NCBI GenBank assembly: GCA_024345305.1
Contig: BRON01000007.1
Span: forward strand, 1,178,001-1,242,000
From: Mrakia gelida
Taxonomy: Eukaryota > Basidiomycota > Tremellomycetes > Cystofilobasidiales > Mrakiaceae
Length of the DNA stretch: 64,000 bases
Direction: 5' to 3'
Positions 11,621 through 23,644 of the stretch are shown here, piece after piece. Both the position numbers and the translations under genes were made by a program. How positions within the stretch are numbered: the stretch's first letter is position 1; each line of letters begins with the position of its first letter. The notes beneath the pieces are model-generated. The model was not told the origin of the DNA. It ran no database searches and saw only the letters and a program-made list of their open reading frames with translations.

Positions 11621-12179
11621 TCGAGATTCAGAGCGAACAAATCCTCCCTCTCCGCTTCTTCTCTTCCTCGCGTCGTCGTTTGCTTTTCGTCTTCGCTCGT
11701 TCGATTCATGAGTTGAACTCAGACCTTTCTTCATCTTCCTTCCTCTGAAAGTCAGATCTGAGTGTCTTGGTCTTCGATGGTCGAGTCGAGCGTAGGAGTC
11801 GAGGGGGTTCGTCGGGAGGAGGGGTGAGCTCGACTTCGCCCTTGCACCCTCCTCCCTCCCTCCTCCCCCCTCTCCTCCTACGCTCTCCTCTCTTATCTCA
11901 GACTTTCTCCTTCCTCCTCGGATGACATTCGAGTCGCTTTAGTCGATGAAGTTTTGCTTTGGATCCCTGAGCTCTCAGATGACGAGATGGGTGGGGGAGA
12001 TGGAGGAGGGAAGACGGACGGTCGACGTCGAGTTCTCCTCGTTCGCCACCACCACCACCACTCCCTCTCTCTTCCTTCGCCATCTCGAACGATGCTAAAT
12101 CCTACTCGAACTCAGTTTGAGGTCGTCTTGGTTTCCTCGAACGAAGTCTTTGCTCGAGCCTCGTGTATCCTCGCTGGTT

Positions 12180-12720
12180 AAAATCCGTCGTTGTCGCTTT
12201 CTGGCGGTAGAGCAGGTCCGATTGATACCAAAGAACCTTGAGAGGACTTCAAGATACTACCGCCAAGTCCTAATGACGCCAAAAAGGCATGAGGAGAACT
12301 TTTTCCAGCGAAAAGTGGAAGCGGACAGGTCGAGAGACGCGTCGTGTCAAGATCCGTTCGCCTCCCTCTTCTGAAAGCGCCCCCTTTCCGATGAGGTTCG
12401 TCGAAGTCGGAGAGGACCCTCGGCTACTGTGAGCGAGACCTCGTCCCTCGAGAGAGCCCGAAAAGTAGAAAAAGAAGCGAAGAGAGAGGTGCGGATAGGT
12501 TCGTCTCGACAATGGCGTTAAAATCCGTCCCCCTCCCTTTTCTGAGGGCAAAATTGGTTTGATCGCGTTTGTTCAAGTCTGAGTCGACTCTTTGATACCT
12601 CGAGTGAGACTCTGAGTGTCGAGAGAGCCTTGAGTTGGGGCGAGAAAGCGAGGAGGAAGGCTCGACGTTTTGCGGATAGGTCCAGTTTCGTCGAAATCTC
12701 GCAGAGTCCCGAGCTCACCC
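12180..12720 (+). repeat. Degenerate ~170-bp tandem repeats in the left arm
   Basis: Three diverged units can be aligned. Each starts near ATCCGT (12184, 12354, 12523), has a CGAGAGAGCC-like element in the middle (about 12447 and 12616; weaker at 12237) and ends near GCGGAYAGGT (12322, 12492, 12664). Successive landmarks are 169-172 bp apart. A partial fourth unit may start at about 12694 (AAATCTCG). The mirrored block in the right arm is about 23997-24537. There is no coding signal. Confidence 0.6.
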
Positions 12721-12822
12721 TTCCCCTCCTTCGAGACTGCCCTTCGCCGACCTTCTCGTCCTCCTGGGCCTTTTCCTCGACTCAAATCTGTCTTCTCGTC
12801 CCTCCGCAGTATCAACGAGCTC

Positions 12823-13116
12823 CTTTCAATCGAACCTTGTAGAGAAACGTCGACTCGACCCGAAGCGAACCCTCCTCGCACCTGCTCCTCGACGCGTCGA
12901 GGGTCGGCGAGGGATCGACTCGTCGTCTCGCAAGTCGCACAACGAGTCAGAAGGCCAAAAACTGTAGAAAGGGTATCTAATTACGTCAACAGCAGCAAAT
13001 GCAACAAATCTCGAAACGCAACAGAAGCGGTTCGTCCAAAATCGTCTCTCCCTCCTCCCTCTCTTGTGTTCCCTCCTCGCGCTCGATGTGTCCCGTCTAC
13101 CTCTCCGTCGACCAGT
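12823..13116. other. Spacer between left repeat arm and EPT1 3' end
   Basis: About the first 100 bp retain weak, diverged similarity to sequence just inside the right arm (about 23800-23894 reverse-complemented), including a perfect 16-bp palindrome CCTCGACGCGTCGAGG near 12886-12901. The rest shows nothing recognisable. Confidence 0.5.
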
Positions 13117-15551
13117 CTAGTTGTTCTTCTTCTCCGCCTCAGCCTTCTCAGCCTCGACCCACTCTCCGTTCTTGTCCTTCTTTCGAACGGTGAAGCAGGC
13201 GACTCCGAGGTGGTTGGTGCTGAGAGGAGGACGAAAGCAGAACGACGACGAGGTCAGGACTCGCCAAAGAGAGAGCGATGGGTAGTAAGACGGAGGAGGT
13301 AGAGCACTCACATGGCCCAGATAACAGTGAAAGCGAAATGAAGGTAGACGGCCATTCCGAGGACGAACGAGGTTCCGATGAAGAGGTTTCGTCGAGTCTC
13401 CGTCGCGTGCAGGATAGGGTCCCTGAAGACGAGTGACGGGGAAGAAAGGAGTTCGAGTCAGACTCAAAGCACACTCTGCAATTCAACATGAAGCTCGAGA
13501 CGAGAGAGAAGGAGGAGAGGGGACGAACACGTTGAAGACGGCCTTCGCGTTCGCGTCGAGCGCTCCGATGGCGGCCCAGAACATGAGACCGTTGAGGTAA
13601 GGGAAAGGCATCTTGGCAACGTGAGCGAGGATGAGGTTTCCGACCTGTTATCAACGCGAAAAGGAAGAAGAACGCGTCAGAAGCCGAGTCGAGAGAAAGC
13701 GAGGACGAGAGAAGGTCGAAGCGAACCTGGTAAGCGAAGCCGAATCCCCAGAAACCGAGGAAAGGAAGAAGCCTGGCCGACTTGAGAACGTTGCTGTTGG
13801 GCTTCGCGTACAACCAGGCGACGAGGAAGAAGGTGTTGAGGCAGAAGGGGATGAGTCCGAGGAGAGGAGGGAGGACGGCCTTCTTTGCCTTTCGACGAGC
13901 GACGATGACGTTTCCGTAGCTGTACGAGAGCGAACGAAGATGCGGATCGGGTCAATTTGATTATTTCTGGTCAGCAAAAGGCTCGCGCGAAGACTCACGA
14001 GTTGGTGATGTTGGCAGCGAGGGAGAAGGCTCCGAAGACGAGGAAGGAGTCGTTGACTCCGAGGTCGGGGATGTACTTCGCAAGGAGAGGGATGTGGTCG
14101 AGGTGAAGGATGTGGAGAACTTTCTGATCCCAGAAAGAGGGTCCGTAGACACCTGCGAGACGAGGGAAAAGCGAACAAAAGATCAGCGTCGAAGAACAGG
14201 GACGCGTCGTTCGCGAGTGAGAAAAGGGAACGAAGAACGAACCAGTGATGAAGTAGACTGCGACGATGAGCAGGATACCTTCGACTGGTCCAGAAAACTC
14301 CGAGAGGTAGAGGGTTCCTGTTTTCGAAGGAAGGCAAGTCGATGTCAGCTCGCTGAGCTCAGGTCGAGACGCGGAGCGGAAGGAGTCGTGAAGGGTGACG
14401 AACCAGTGTGGAACTCCTCCCAGGTCGTCCTGAGAAAGAGAGAAGGGATCAACGTTAGTATCGAGACCATTTGTCGGTCAGACCGAGGGCTTCAGAGGCT
14501 TACAGGTAGAAGTTCGTGAGAGCCGCGACCATGCTAGCGATGGTCCACCAACTCCTTCCCAAGTTCAAGGCGTAGGCCGTGATCACGACCTCCAACTGAA
14601 AAAAGAAGAGTATCAAGATTCAGTCAGTACACGTCCTCGTTTTGGTCGAGGGGGACGAGGACAAGGAACGAACGGTCGTGTTGAGGGCGTCGCATCCGTG
14701 ATCGAACATCTCTCCGAGAGGTCCAGCCATTCCAGTTCGTCGAGCTTGCTTTCTGTAGATAGTCGAATCAAACAATCGAGAGGTCAGCGTTGAGACCCGA
14801 GGCTGCGTATCCGGGATGCCTGCTGCTGAGGCGAGCGAAGGTGAGGGAGGAAGAACGAACCCATCGATGGCGTCCATGCTTTGATACGCGAACAGTCCGA
14901 TTCCCCAGCTATCCAGGCAAGACAAAAGATACAAGAAGGTCAGCCATAGCCTTGAAAGGGAGTATACGGTCTGCCCGTGCTCGTCCGTCGAGCCCAAAGA
15001 CGTCGACGAAGGCTCGGGAAGACGAGAGAAGGGGAAGGGAAGGAGAGAAGAGCTCACGAAAAGTACACCCATCTAGGAAGCTCAGGAGCTCCTCCGCTCT
15101 CGCACTTGAAGCCAGGATCGTAGTACAGCAGAGTTCCAAAGTTCACAAAGACCATGCACAGTCCGAGGAAGGTGATCTGGGAGGCAGAGGGCGAGGGAGG
15201 AAGCGACAGTCAGGGAAGGAAGGAGTGACGTCGGGTGCGAGCTCGCATGGAAGAAAGTCGAGGACGAACAGTGTTGGGAGCCAGAGTCTTGGGGAAAAGC
15301 GTAACGAGCCAGTTCCAGTAGGGTGTGAGCACATATTTGGAGAGGATGGATCTGAGGGAAAGAGAGGCAGAGTGAGTTGGGAAGGGCGAGGAGGGGAGCT
15401 CAAAGGGAGGAGGAAGGAAGGACGCACTTGTCGACAGCCGAGTATTTGCTGCAAGGGAAAGAGCCTGGTCAGATGGGTTTCTAGGTCTCAGAACGTCGAG
15501 CATTACTCACTACTGCTTCAGGTTCTCCAGGTACTTCTTCTGCAGATACAT
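13117..15551 (-). CDS. EPT1: CDP-alcohol phosphotransferase (ethanolamine-/choline-phosphotransferase)
   Basis: Final enzyme of the Kennedy pathway, transferring phosphoethanolamine or phosphocholine from the CDP-alcohol to diacylglycerol in ER/Golgi membranes. Start at 15549-15551 (MYLQKKYLENLKQYKYS), aligning with the fungal N-terminus; then SKYVLTPYWNW, LFPKTLAPNT, ITFLGL. The catalytic signature DG-x2-AR-x8-G-x3-D-x3-D is intact across a splice junction (DG|KQARR, then GPLGEMFDHGCDALNTT, about 14690-14870). Several hydrophobic helices follow, and the tail is charged (EAEKAEAEKKNN, stop 13117-13119). About a dozen introns, many with GTTCGT donors. Choline versus ethanolamine preference cannot be told from sequence. 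It lies 248 bp downstream of GOS1 on the same strand, inside the U2 inverted repeat. Confidence 0.93.
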
Positions 15552-15799
15552 CTTGAAAGAGAAAGAGAGAGGGTGGGTGTTTGGAGGACGGAGGGGCTTC
15601 GACTTCCTCCTCTCCTCCTTCTGAACGAATGACGTCGCTCTCGACGCGTCTCGGAGTCAAATTTGCTCAAGTCACAACGGAAAACCTCGCGAGAGGAGAA
15701 CACGCTCAGGGTTGAGACGCGTTCTTGCGGAAAAGTTTGGCGTTAAAGTCATGTATGATCTGCGAAAGCCCTGCTCTCTCTCCTCCGCCCCTCCCTCCT

Positions 15800-17096
15800 T
15801 CAACCCACGGTGTACATCAAGAACAAGACCGCCAGGGTTCCAATCACACAACCAAGGATGACCGTGTCCTTTCGCCTCTTGGACTGGATCAGGCCGAGGA
15901 GCGTATTCATCCCGGGAAGCGTATCTGGCGGTGATGGAGATCGAAAGCGAGGTCAGCCTTCGACGCGAATCGAAGGCACGGAGAAGACGACAACAGGCTT
16001 CGAACTCACTCAGTGTCGATCCCATACGAGAGTTGATGTTTTGTAGAGAGGATCGCTGTTGAGCAAAGTCGGATCGAGTCGCGTAGGCTTGCCTGTGAGA
16101 GACACGAGCGAGGGAGGAAGAAGCGGAGTGAGTCGGGACTGGAACGCGAGGACCAGAGGACGAGAACAGAAGTGCAACTCACTCAAGAACCTCGTCAGTC
16201 ATTCGGTGAGAAGAGTCGATCGTGCTTCGTTCGTTGAGAAGAGCGTCGGCCGTCGTGGATCGAGCTGCTTTGAAGGCGCTGGAGGCAGAAGGGAACGGAC
16301 GCGAGGTCAGCCTCGATCTTGAGCGTGTGACCACAAGACAGGGTCGATACGAACTTGATATCCTTCCGCACTGATCCGAGGAGGTTCTGGGAGTTGAGGG
16401 CATGCTGAACGTTGGTCTGAGAGGGATAAGAGATTGGACGAAGGGAAAGTCAGCGCGGCTCGAGCGTCCCAGCTTCCACGCGATTCCCTCGCCCTCAAGC
16501 CAGATTCTGCCCAATATACGAAAAAATACACGCACCCTAGTCTGTAGGAAATCTCTCTTGTAGTCGCCCAAGACCTCTCGGTGTCGCTGAACGGCATGAA
16601 GCATCGTCGTGCTGGGAGTCTCGTCCGGGTCGTTCAGGGTTTCCGAGAGCTGCTCGACGGTTTGAGTGAGCTATAAAGGGCAAAACAAGGCATAAAACGA
16701 ATTAGCTATGCCGTCTCCGCCATCCTGCGACATTCGTGTAGCTCGAAAAGGGATAGTAGAAGCTGAACGAGCAGCTCCCCCCTCCCTTCCTCCTCCGGCA
16801 CGAACCTTTGCGATCAGCTCCTCGACCTCCTCCTCTACCAGCTTGTAGCCTCCCTCCCCTTCCTCTTCCATCACAAGCTCGTCCCTGGTTCCTCCTGAGC
16901 GAGATATTGAGGATGCGAGCTTGGAGTAGGAGGTGAGTTTGGAGTCGAGAGCGGTTTCGAGAGCTCGAGCATGTCGACGGAGGTCTGGAAGGGACGAGGC
17001 AAGAGAGCAAGAATGGTGAGCTGGATGTTCAAGGCAACAAGTGTATACGACGAGCTGAGAGATTGACTCACTATCCCAAGAAGGAGGTGTCGACAT
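15800..17096 (-). CDS. GOS1: Golgi Qb-SNARE of the GOS1/GS28 family
   Basis: Membrane-fusion SNARE acting in ER-Golgi and intra-Golgi transport. Start ATG at 17094-17096 (MSTPPSWDS), then DLRRHARALETALDSKL and TSYSKLASSI, the typical GS28 N-terminal helix. Further exons give LTQTVEQLSETLND, HRHREVLGDYKRDF-like sequence (HREVLGDYKRDF), ALLNERSTIDSSHRMTDEVL, QRSSLQNINSRMGS in the SNARE motif, and a C-terminal anchor TVILGCVIGTLAVLFLMYTV just before the stop at 15800-15802. Tail-anchored topology and size fit the family. The inserted stretch EEEGEGGYKLVEEEVEEL is acidic and not widely conserved. It is divergent from the myosin gene with a 320-bp spacer. Confidence 0.9.
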
Positions 17097-17416
17097 AGTG
17101 GAAGGGAAGGGAAGGAGAGGAACTAGAGATGGAGAGGTGTCGAGTCGAAGGGAAGGGGGCTGCGGCGAGGGGAGCTGTGTTGTTCGGCTCAACGAGAAAA
17201 CCATACAAGATGGTTAGTTCACGGTTCTGGTAGAGAAAGAGGAGAGGCTGGGCTCTATGCGACTGACCTTCGGGAGGGTGAGAAGTGTTTAAAGACGGGA
17301 TGGGCGTCGGAAGGGAAAGGGAAGGAGGGAGGGAGGGAACTTGAACTCGGTTTCGTCACCCTCGCTCCCTCCCTTCCAACTTTCACTCCCTCAATTCCTC
17401 GATAAACCTCATCGCC
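17097..17416. promoter_or_regulatory. Divergent spacer between GOS1 and the class I myosin
   Basis: 320 bp serving both genes, with a pyrimidine-rich stretch just before the myosin ATG. No individual site can be named with confidence. Confidence 0.4.
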
Positions 17417-20400
17417 ATGGTAAGCGACCCCTCCTCCATCTCGAGATGGCTCCTATACATCCACTGACTTGATTTTTGTACTTTTCTCTGCAGGCGCCCT
17501 CCAAGAAGGTCGGCAAGAAGTCGACGACCACCGCGCCTCCCAAGAAAGGGGCGGCCTCCTCCTCTGGTCCAGGAAAGGTAGCAAAGGTCAGTCCTAGTGT
17601 CGATGTCTACTCGAGCGAGAGCTCCCTGCGATTCTCTACTGATCCAGCTCTTCTTTGCAACTTGACTCGTCCAGGCTGACTGGAAGGAAGGCTTCAAGAA
17701 GAAGCAGGCCGGAGTCTCGGACATGACCCTTCTCAGCACCATCTCAAACGAAGCCATCAACGAGAACTTGAAGAAGAGGTTCGAGAACAAGGAGATCTAC
17801 GTGAGTGCATTCATACGACCGTCGAGCTGCTGAGCCGCGGATGGGAGCGAGCAAGGGGGGAGGGTACGGCGGGAAGGGAGAGATGGCCACGGAGACCTCG
17901 TCCAGCGTGGGACGAGAGACAACAAGCTGACGTTCCTTCGCTTTTCTTCTTGACTCGATGCTCGCAGACCTACATCGCTCACGTACTCATCTCGGTCAAC
18001 CCTTTCAGAGGTGAGCTTTGCTTTATCGGGGCTGCTGGAGGGACGGGGCGAGCTTCAATCGAGCTGACGACCTCCTTCCTTCCTCCTCCCCTCTTCCCTC
18101 CCTTCCCTTTGTTCACTCTCCCCTCAACCCTCTTCCACCTCGACCGACCCTTCACCTGCTCCTCAACGCTCCTCTCAACTCGTCAGACCTCGGAATCTAC
18201 ACCCTCCCCATCCTCCAGTCCTACAAGGGCAAGAACCGTCTCGAAACCCCTCCTCACGTCTACGCCATCGCCGAAGCAGCGTACTACGCCATGAACGCCT
18301 ACTCGGAGAACCAGTGTGTTATCATCTCGGGAGAGTCTGGAGCAGGAAAGACCGAGGCAGCCAAGAGGATCATGCAGTACATCGCAGAGGTCTCGGGGCA
18401 GGGCGAGGGAGACGCGGCTGGAGTTGGAGGGATCGGGAAGATCAAGGATATGGTGTTGGCGACGAACCCTCTGCTGGAGAGTTTCGGGTGTGCCAAGACG
18501 TTGAGGAACGATAACAGTTCGCGACATGTGAGTTTCGTGTTCTTTCTTGGTTGGGAGATGGAGGGAGGAGGGAGGGAGCTGAAGCACGAAGGAGGAGCGA
18601 GCTCGAGCTCGAGCTGACCTCGATCGCGTCCGCCTTTCCTCTTTCCTTCCAGGGAAAATACCTCGAGATCATGTTCAACAGCAAGGGAGAACCTGTGGGA
18701 GCTCAGATCACCAACTATCTACTGGAGAAGGTAAGTTCTCTCTTCATGCCCTCGTTCTCTCGTCTCGAACCTCCTCTCTTGCCAGGTGCGACCGATCGTC
18801 GCGACCAGAAGCTGACTGCCGTCTTCCTTTTCCTCGAACTCTCCAGGGACGAGTCGTCGGACAGATCAAGAACGAGCGAGACTTCCATATCTTCTACCAG
18901 TTCACGAAGAACGCGTCGCCGGAGCAGCGAGGTTCGTGCCTGCCTCCCTCGACCTCTCCTTCTTTCGTGTTCACGACGTCTGACCTCCCTTCTGACGATC
19001 ACCTTCTGCTACAGAAACCCTCGGTATCCAAGGTCCAGAATCCTATGTCTACACGTCCAAATCTGGATGCCTCGACGTTCCCTCCATCGACGACGCTGCC
19101 GATTTCGCCGAGACTCTCAAGGCCATGAACATCGTCGGTCTCTCTCAGGAGGAGCAAGACTCGATCTTCAGGTGTCTCGCTATGGTTCTCTGGTGAGATC
19201 AGCTTCTCTCATTCGTCTGGACCTTCGAGGACGCCTCGAGTGACTTTGGCTGACCCGTTCCTCCTTCTTCGACGATCAGGCTCGGAAACGTCCAGTTCGG
19301 AGAAAACGAGGACGGAAACTCGACGATCCCAGACGAAGGAGTGACCGAGTTCATTGCCTACCTGATGGAGGTCGACAAGGATACCGTCACGAAGGTCTTG
19401 ACGAGCAGGGTGATGGAGACTGGTGGAATCGGAAGGAGAGGTTCGTAGCTTCATTCGCCTTCTCGATCTTCCTCGTCGCGGAAGCCCAAGAAGAGTCTGA
19501 CGTTCCTCTTGTCATTTCTAGGATCCATCTACGACGTCCCTCTTAACGTCTCTCAAGCTGGAGCTGGAAGGGATGCGCTGGCCAAGGCGATTTGTGAGCT
19601 CTCGTCTCGCGTTTTGCTCTCGACGCGTCGAACTAACCATTCGCTGACTCGCTTCCGTTCCTCTACGCAGACGAACGACTCTTCCAGTGGATCGTCGACC
19701 GAGTCAACGTCTCGATGAAGCCTCAAGTCAGACACGATCACGTTATCGGTGTCCTCGACATCTACGGGTGAGCAGCTTCTCTTTTCTTTCCTGCGGCGAC
19801 CCTCTCCCTTCGACGCCCCCAACGAGGCTGACTCGAACCTGCTCTCTTGCTGCATTTCAGTTTTGAGATCTTCCAGGACAACAGTTTCGAGCAGCTGTGT
19901 ATCAACTATGTCAACGAGAAGCGTGAGTCGAAATCGCCTTCGCCCCAGCGCCGCGAGGTCACTCGAGGATCTGATTCTCCTCTTTCGTCCTCGCAGTTCA
20001 ACAGATCTTCATCGAGCTCACCCTCAAGACCGAGCAGGAGGAGTACGTTCGAGAGCAGATCAAGTGGACTCCCATCGACTACTTCGACAACAAGGTTCGT
20101 TTCTTGCCCGTCGCTTCTTCTTCGCGTCCGTCGTTGTTTGATCCTCACCTTCCTCGTCCTTCTTATCTTGCTTCTTGATAGGTCGTCTGCGAGCTCATCG
20201 AGGAGAAGCGACCTCCTGGTATCTTCGCCGCTCTCAACGACGCGACCGCGACTGCTCACGCCGACCCTTCAGCCGCCGACAACTCCTTCGTTCAACGACT
20301 CAGCTCGCTCGGATCCAACCCCAACTTCGAGTCTCGAGGATCCAAGTTCCTGATCAAGCACTACGCCGGAGAGGTGCTCTACAACATCTCGGGGATGACG

Positions 20401-23400
20401 GACAAGAACAAGGACAGTCTCGTCAAAGATATCCTGGATCTCGTCGCGACCAGTTCGAACGGATTCCTCCAAGAGCTCTTCCCCGACAAGGTCGACCCGT
20501 CGAACAAGAAGCGACCTCCAACTGCTGGAGACAAGATCAAGGTACGTCTCTCCTCTTGATCTCGACCTTGAAGACGACGAATGTGCGAAGGACTGACTCA
20601 ACTCGTCTCGTTCCTCGTTCTTCTTCGCGTGTCAGCTCTCGGCCAACGCTCTCGTCGAGAACCTCATGAAGTCTCAGCCCAGCTACATCCGAACCATCAA
20701 GCCTAACCAGAACCGAAGTCCCTCGGAGTACGACTCGAAGGCGATTCTCCATCAAATCAAGTACCTTGGTCTTCAGGAGAACATCCGAGTTCGACGAGCT
20801 GGTTTCGCCTACAGGTGAGCGAGATCTGACTCGAGAGACTGACGACGTCGAGGATCCAAGCTGACATGTTCTTTCACCTCACCAGGAACACGTTCGAGAA
20901 GATGGTCGAGAGGTGAGATCAATCCGCGTCTTCGCGATCCTCGTCCTCTTCGCGTCTGACTTTTCTCTCGCCTTCCCTTCCCTCAGGTTCTACCTCCTCT
21001 CTCCCAACACCTCCTACGCCGGAGAGTACACTTGGAACGGAGATCCTCAGTCCGGATGCGCTCAGATCCTCAAGGACACCGGAATCGCGAAGGACGAGTG
21101 GCAGATGGGAACGACGAAGGCTTTCATCAAGAACCCCGAGACGGTGGGTTCTTTCTCTTCTCTCCTCGTAAGCAAAACCTTATCTGACCTCATCCATCTT
21201 CTTTCCTCTGTGCCTTTAGCTCTTCGCTCTCGAGACCATGCGAGATCGATACTGGCACAACATGGCTGGTCGGATTCAACGAGCTTGGAGGAACTTCCTT
21301 CGATACCGAAACGAGTGCGCGTCTCGGATCCAACGGTTCTGGAGGAGCAAGAAGGACGGGATCGAGTACATCCGCTTCAGGCAGAAGGGACACGATCTTC
21401 TCGGTGGAAGGAAGGAGAGGAGGAGATACAGTCTGGTCAGCATGAGGAGGTTCGCTGGAGATTACCTCGACGTGGGAGGGCGAAGCTCGAGTGGAGCGGT
21501 TCTCAAGAACGCTGCTGGCTTGGGTCGTGAGTTCACGTCTCGTTATCTCTATTCGACGTGGCCGAATCTTCTTGGAGACGCTGACCCTTGGTTTCTTCGT
21601 TCGGGCAGCTTCCGAGACGGTCGTGTTCAGTGGAAGGGTCGAGCTCCTCAAGTCAGCCTTCGGTCGTTCGAGTAAACCTAGTCCTCGATTCCTCGTCGTC
21701 GTGAGTGCTTCTTTCGCTCTCGTATGTCACGACAGTCCGTGAAGCTCGAGCTGATCCTCTGCGTCTCTCGTTCGACGCGACTTCCAGACCAACTCCGCCG
21801 CCTACTTCCTCATTTCCTCGGCGAAAGATGGTCGTATCTCCACCACCGTCGAGAGAAAGGTTCCTCTCGTTACCATTCGGTCGGTTGGACTTTCGAACTT
21901 GCGAGATGACTGGATCGTGAGTCAACTTCGCCATTCGAACGCGTCGAGACTTGACTGACGCTTTGCCATTCTCGCTCCTCCTCAGGCTTTCAACACCACC
22001 GCTTCCGAGGAAGGAGACCCAGTATTCACCTCTGTTTTCAAGACCGAGCTTGTCGCTCAGCTTCACAAGGCCACCAGCGGAAGCCTTCAGATCAACATCG
22101 GCCCTTCGTTCGTTCCTCCTTCCCTCTTCGCTGCTTTCCTTCGCCCTCGCTGATCATCCTTCATCCTTCTTTTCTTTCAGGATCGACTACGCCAAGAAGA
22201 AGGACAAGCGACAGCTCATCCAGTTCAAGAAGGACGAGATGGTCGTTCGAAACGACGTCTACAAGAGTCACGTCGTATCGGTTGGATCTGGAGAGCCTCC
22301 CAACAGTCGTGAGTCGGTTTCTCCACTGTCTTCGACCTTCAAGCGACGCTGACGATTCTTCTTCCCTCTCCGCAGAATCTCGACCTCCTGCTCGTCGTCT
22401 TCCTGGTGTCGTTCGTCCCATCACCCAGGGAAAGCTCCTTCGAAAGGGAGGACCGTCGACTCCTCACCCCAGCGTGAGTTTCGCTCGCTGTCCTTTCACT
22501 CTCTGAACGACCGGAGCTGACGACCACTTCTTTCCTCGCGTCTTGCAGGCATCTCGTGCTGCTTCGAAGCCAACTCCCAAGCCCGTCTCCCTCCCAGGAA
22601 AGGTCGCTCCTGCGAAGCCGATGTCCTACGAGACTTCGACTCCCGCCGCCAAAACAGCAGCTCCCTCATCTCGGATGCCTCCTCCTCCTCCCGCTCGAAC
22701 CGCCGCTCCTCCACCACCTCCAGCAAAGCCCGACGTGCCGAGATACAAGTCGCTGTTCAACTTCGATGGTCAAGACGGAGAGATGAGCTTGAAGAAGGAG
22801 GACATCGTCGAGGTCAAGGAAAAGGACGACAACGGTGAGCTCGAACCTTCGCCCTTCGCTTTCTCCCTTCTTCGCGATTATAATCAGTCTATCTACCCTT
22901 TTCTTCAGGCTGGTGGCTCGTTACCAAGAACGGATCGGAAGGATGGGCTCCATCGTAAGTTCCGAGATTCGAGAGTCGATCTCCTTCTCGTCGCCCGAGG
23001 GCTGAACATCTTCGTTTTCGCTCCTCTTCCAGCAACTACCTCGAGCTTCTCCCTCCGCCTCGAGCAGCAGCACCTGCTCCTCCTCCTCCGGCTCGTCGTG
23101 CACCTCCTCCAGCTCCCAAACCCGCCGCTCCTACTCCCTCGTCGGCGAGCAACGGTGGATCAGCTGCTCCTCCTTGGGCGAAGTCCCACCTCAACGGCAA
23201 CTCCCCTTCGTCTTCTCCTCCCTCCTCTCGACCGAACTCTGTTGCTGGACACGGACCTCCTTCTCTCAAGCCCAAGCCTGGACCTCCCGTTCTCGCTCCC
23301 AAGCCTGGACCTCCTTCCCTCGCTCCCAAACCAGGAGCGAAGCCTGGAGCGAGATCCGCTCCTCCCATCCCCAAGGCTCCCGTCATGGGCAAGCCTTCGA

Positions 23401-23644
23401 TTCCTGGGCGACCTGGAGGAGGAGGAGGAGGAAGCAGCAGTGGTGGAGTGTCGTTGGGTGCTTTGGGTGGAGGAACTCCGAAGGCGGGAGGAGGAATCGC
23501 TCAGATGGATCTGGCTGCTGCTGTGAGTTCGACGCACCCTCCCTCTTCTCTTCCCTTCGTTTCGTCCCTACTGACTTTCGCATCTTGCGCGCTCTCTCCC
23601 TCTCTCAGCTCAAGAAGCGGACCGGACGACCCATCGAGGACTAG
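17417..23644 (+). CDS. MYO1: Class I myosin (Myo3/Myo5 type) with TH1, SH3 and proline-rich tail
   Basis: Actin motor of cortical patches, needed for endocytosis. The start ATG (17417-17419) is alone at the end of its exon; translation continues as [10 protein letters not shown] after an intron. Motor: GESGAGKT (P-loop, about 18330), [23 protein letters not shown] (switch 2), and the TEDS-site serine in [11 protein letters not shown], which marks Pak-type regulation. Neck: [12 protein letters not shown] and [10 protein letters not shown]1 lipid-binding domain: [14 protein letters not shown] to [15 protein letters not shown]. Then a Pro/Ala-rich segment and an SH3 domain ([36 protein letters not shown]), followed by repeated KPGPP. 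The C-terminus is [15 protein letters not shown], matching the central Arp2/3-binding motif without the usual acidic Trp-containing end. About 20 introns. Confidence 0.95.

Larger units (their letters stand above)
10981..12822 (+). repeat. Left arm of 1.84-kb inverted repeat carrying U2 snRNA
   Basis: This segment reappears reverse-complemented at 23895-25738. Coordinates pair as x + y = 36719 up to a C-run (C8 here, C10 in the partner, about 11574-11581) and 36717 after it. By eye I found about four substitutions plus that indel; identity is very high from about 12100 to 12820. At the outer edge homology begins abruptly at TCATCTCCTCGG. At the inner edge high identity stops near ATCAACGAGCTC, but weak homology can be followed about 100 bp further. 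It contains a U2 gene, a hairpin 3' of it, and three to four ~170-bp degenerate repeats. Open frames inside are not supported as proteins. Confidence 0.93.

Noticed and set aside
12200..12270. GGCGGTAG...CTACCGCC inverted pair as a possible tRNA or snRNA
   Set aside because: No A/B box pair, no Sm site and a loop of about 46 bases without structure matching a known RNA; retained only as part of the repeat block.
15552..15703. Upstream extension of EPT1
   Set aside because: The minus-strand frame there does not join the EPT1 frame, and the ATG at 15551 aligns with the family N-terminus.
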